Assembly: GCF_009856605.1 (NCBI RefSeq)
Contig: NZ_CP047242.1
Location: 1,548,001-1,612,000 of the forward strand
Length of the DNA stretch: 64,000 nucleotides
DNA from: Trichormus variabilis 0441
Lineage (GTDB): Bacteria; Cyanobacteriota; Cyanobacteriia; Cyanobacteriales; Nostocaceae
Direction: 5' to 3'
Shown here in pieces: positions 62,441-64,000 of this stretch (position 1 is the stretch's first letter; each line of letters opens with the position of its first letter). A program made the translations under genes and the position numbers. The notes under the pieces were generated by a model that saw only the letters and a list, made by a program, of their open reading frames with translations, was not told the origin of the DNA and did not search any database.

Positions 62441-64000
62441 CTAAGACTTCGGTTTATAAGTCGAAGCAACGTGTAATTCCTTCAACTGCTTGACATCTAC
62501 ACCAGAAGGTGCGTCTGTTAACAAACAACGTGCTTGCTGTGTTTTCGGAAAAGCAATAACATCTCGAATCGATTCTTCCCCAGCAAACAACATCACCAAT
62601 CGGTCTAAACCGTAGGCAATGCCACCGTGTGGCGGTGTACCATATTCAAACGCTTCCAACAGGAAACCAAATTTATTTTGGGCTTCTTCGGGAGATAAAC
62701 CGATGGTTTCAAATACCTGTTCTTGGACTTCCCGTTGATAAATCCGCCGACTACCGCCACCAACTTCAAAACCGTTGAATACTAAATCATAGGCTTGAGC
62801 GCGGGCTGTTTTTAAGTCGTGTAAATCATCAGGATGGGGTGCGGTAAATGGGTGGTGTAGTGCTTCTAGGCGTTTCTCGTCTGCATTCCACTCAAACATG
62901 GGGAAATCGACAACCCAAAGCAAGTTAATTTTATCTGGATCAATTAAACCAAACTCTTTGGCGATCGCTTGCCGCAATCTATCCAAGGTTTTATTTACGG
63001 TAGCCGCATCACCAGCACCAAACAGTAACAGATGTCCTGGTTTTGCACCTGTGCGCTGCAAGATTTCCTGTTTCTGCTCTTCTGAGAGGTTATCTTTAAT
63101 TGCGCCTATGGTGTCAATTTCCCCATCTTCCCGCACCCGGATGTAAGCCAAACCTTTTGCACCGGCTTCGCTGGCTTCTCTGAATAAATCCCCACCCGGT
63201 TTAATCCGCACGTTAGAGATTTGCTCGTTACCGTTGGGAATTGGCAGAATTTTGACGATACCACCATTGGCGACAGCATCCCGAAAGACTTTGAAACCAG
63301 AGTCTTTCATGACATCGGAAACATTAACCAGTTGTAAATCGTAGCGGGTATCTGGTTTATCACAACCGTAACGTTCCATTGCTTCGGCGTAGGTGAGACG
63401 GGGGAACGGAAGCGGTAACTCAACACCCTTAACGGTTTTGAAGATATAACTAACTAACTTTTCGTTGAGTTGGATAATTTCTTCCTCAGACATGAAACTC
63501 ATTTCCATGTCCAATTGGGTAAATTCTGGCTGTCTGTCGGCGCGTAAGTCCTCATCGCGGAAGCATCGCGCAATTTGATAGTATCTATCCATGCCCGATA
63601 CCATGAGGATCTGTTTAAATAGCTGTGGTGATTGGGGTAACGCAAACCATTCCCCTGGATTGACGCGGCTAGGTAGCACGTAATCCCGCGCGCCTTCGGG
63701 GGTGGAACGGGTGAGAATAGGAGTTTCCACTTCGATGAAACCTTCTACGTCTTCCAAATAACGACGCATCGCTTTCACCACTTGATGACGTAGTTGTATG
63801 TTACGCGCCATGCGATCGCGCCGCAAGTCTAAGTAACGATATTTCAGCCGCAAGTCTTCCCTAACTGTCTCAGTGTCGGCGGTGGAAACTTGGAATGGTA
63901 ACTGTTTCCGCACCCCATTGAGTAGTTCAATCTTATCGGCGTAGATTTCCACTTCCCCAGTCGGGATGCGGCTATTCAGTGATTCTTCTGGACGTTGTGT
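62441..64000 (-). CDS. aspS: Aspartyl-tRNA synthetase, C-terminal part (cut by window edge)
   Basis: 519 codons are visible; the frame runs off the right end in phase (the GTG at 63952 is not the start). Class-II motifs: motif 1 region [24 protein letters not shown], motif 2 [23 protein letters not shown], bacterial GAD insertion (about residues 290-410 of the visible part), and motif 3 [27 protein letters not shown]. It charges tRNA-Asp (possibly also tRNA-Asn in organisms lacking AsnRS). Only the first ~75 residues of the anticodon-binding domain are outside the window. HIP1 sites are present. The stop is 100 bp from the antitoxin start. Confidence 0.96.
   Translation of the reverse strand, partial: TQRPEESLNSRIPTGEVEIYADKIELLNGVRKQLPFQVSTADTETVREDLRLKYRYLDLRRDRMARNIQLRHQVVKAMRRYLEDVEGFIEVETPILTRSTPEGARDYVLPSRVNPGEWFALPQSPQLFKQILMVSGMDRYYQIARCFRDEDLRADRQPEFTQLDMEMSFMSEEEIIQLNEKLVSYIFKTVKGVELPLPFPRLTYAEAMERYGCDKPDTRYDLQLVNVSDVMKDSGFKVFRDAVANGGIVKILPIPNGNEQISNVRIKPGGDLFREASEAGAKGLAYIRVREDGEIDTIGAIKDNLSEEQKQEILQRTGAKPGHLLLFGAGDAATVNKTLDRLRQAIAKEFGLIDPDKINLLWVVDFPMFEWNADEKRLEALHHPFTAPHPDDLHDLKTARAQAYDLVFNGFEVGGGSRRIYQREVQEQVFETIGLSPEEAQNKFGFLLEAFEYGTPPHGGIAYGLDRLVMLFAGEESIRDVIAFPKTQQARCLLTDAPSGVDVKQLKELHVASTYKPKS

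Overview
The window is chromosomal DNA of a filamentous, heterocyst-forming cyanobacterium of the Nostoc/Anabaena group, probably close to Nostoc sp. PCC 7120 or Anabaena variabilis. The evidence is the fraC-fraD-fraE filament-integrity operon, many HIP1 palindromes (GCGATCGC), heptameric STRR repeats between genes, zinc-ribbon Ser/Thr kinases, a fused modBC gene, and the DUF3110, DUF4336 and DUF1338 genes. The species is inferred from gene content and remembered gene order; no search was run.

Layout. 1-1086: start of a CBS/PAS signalling protein, cut by the left edge. 1.9-3.8 kb: an SRPBCC protein and zeta-carotene desaturase. 3.8-6.2 kb: AT-rich DNA with one small ribbon-helix-helix gene and a strongly structured, possibly RNA-coding patch near 5.9-6.03 kb. 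6.2-12 kb: a DUF6930-type protein, an A-type Fe-S carrier, a TPR protein, a small membrane protein, a SulA/TIGR01777-type SDR and a tandem CobO-like protein. 12.1-14.6 kb: fraCDE. 14.6-22.5 kb: pentapeptide-repeat protein, MltA, a class-III aminotransferase, Uma2, DUF1338 and a PaaK-like ligase. 22.6-26.5 kb: two paralogous Ser/Thr kinases. 26.8-32.4 kb: DUF4336, an M41-like membrane protease, a polytopic membrane protein, a diguanylate cyclase and a copper-chaperone-like protein. 32.8-35.5 kb: alaS.

35.5-42.6 kb is the accessory region. It holds a four-gene cluster (small helical protein, NB-ARC/STAND-TPR NTPase, 88-aa protein, HNH nuclease) that I read as a candidate NLR-like conflict or defence system. 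It also holds the decayed 3' end of a second copy of the STAND gene, and one IS630-family and one IS1182-family element, both inserted at hairpin tips of a dispersed ~160-bp repeat. No HIP1 site is seen from about 35.36 to 42.59 kb, which fits acquired DNA.

42.6-50.3 kb: an M15 peptidase, two small orphan proteins, a 1629-aa hybrid kinase that carries its own OmpR-type DNA-binding domain, and a CheY-like protein. 50.3-56.5 kb: a TamB-like protein with exact 210-bp periodic repeats. 56.8-62.4 kb: DUF3110, murQ, modBC, an MFS transporter and a RelE/ParE-type toxin-antitoxin pair. 62.4-64.0 kb: aspS, cut by the right edge.

Theme: cell-envelope and septum functions recur (FraC/D/E, SulA-like SDR, MltA, M15 peptidase, MurQ, TamB), along with signalling proteins. 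I found no CRISPR array, tRNA or rRNA.
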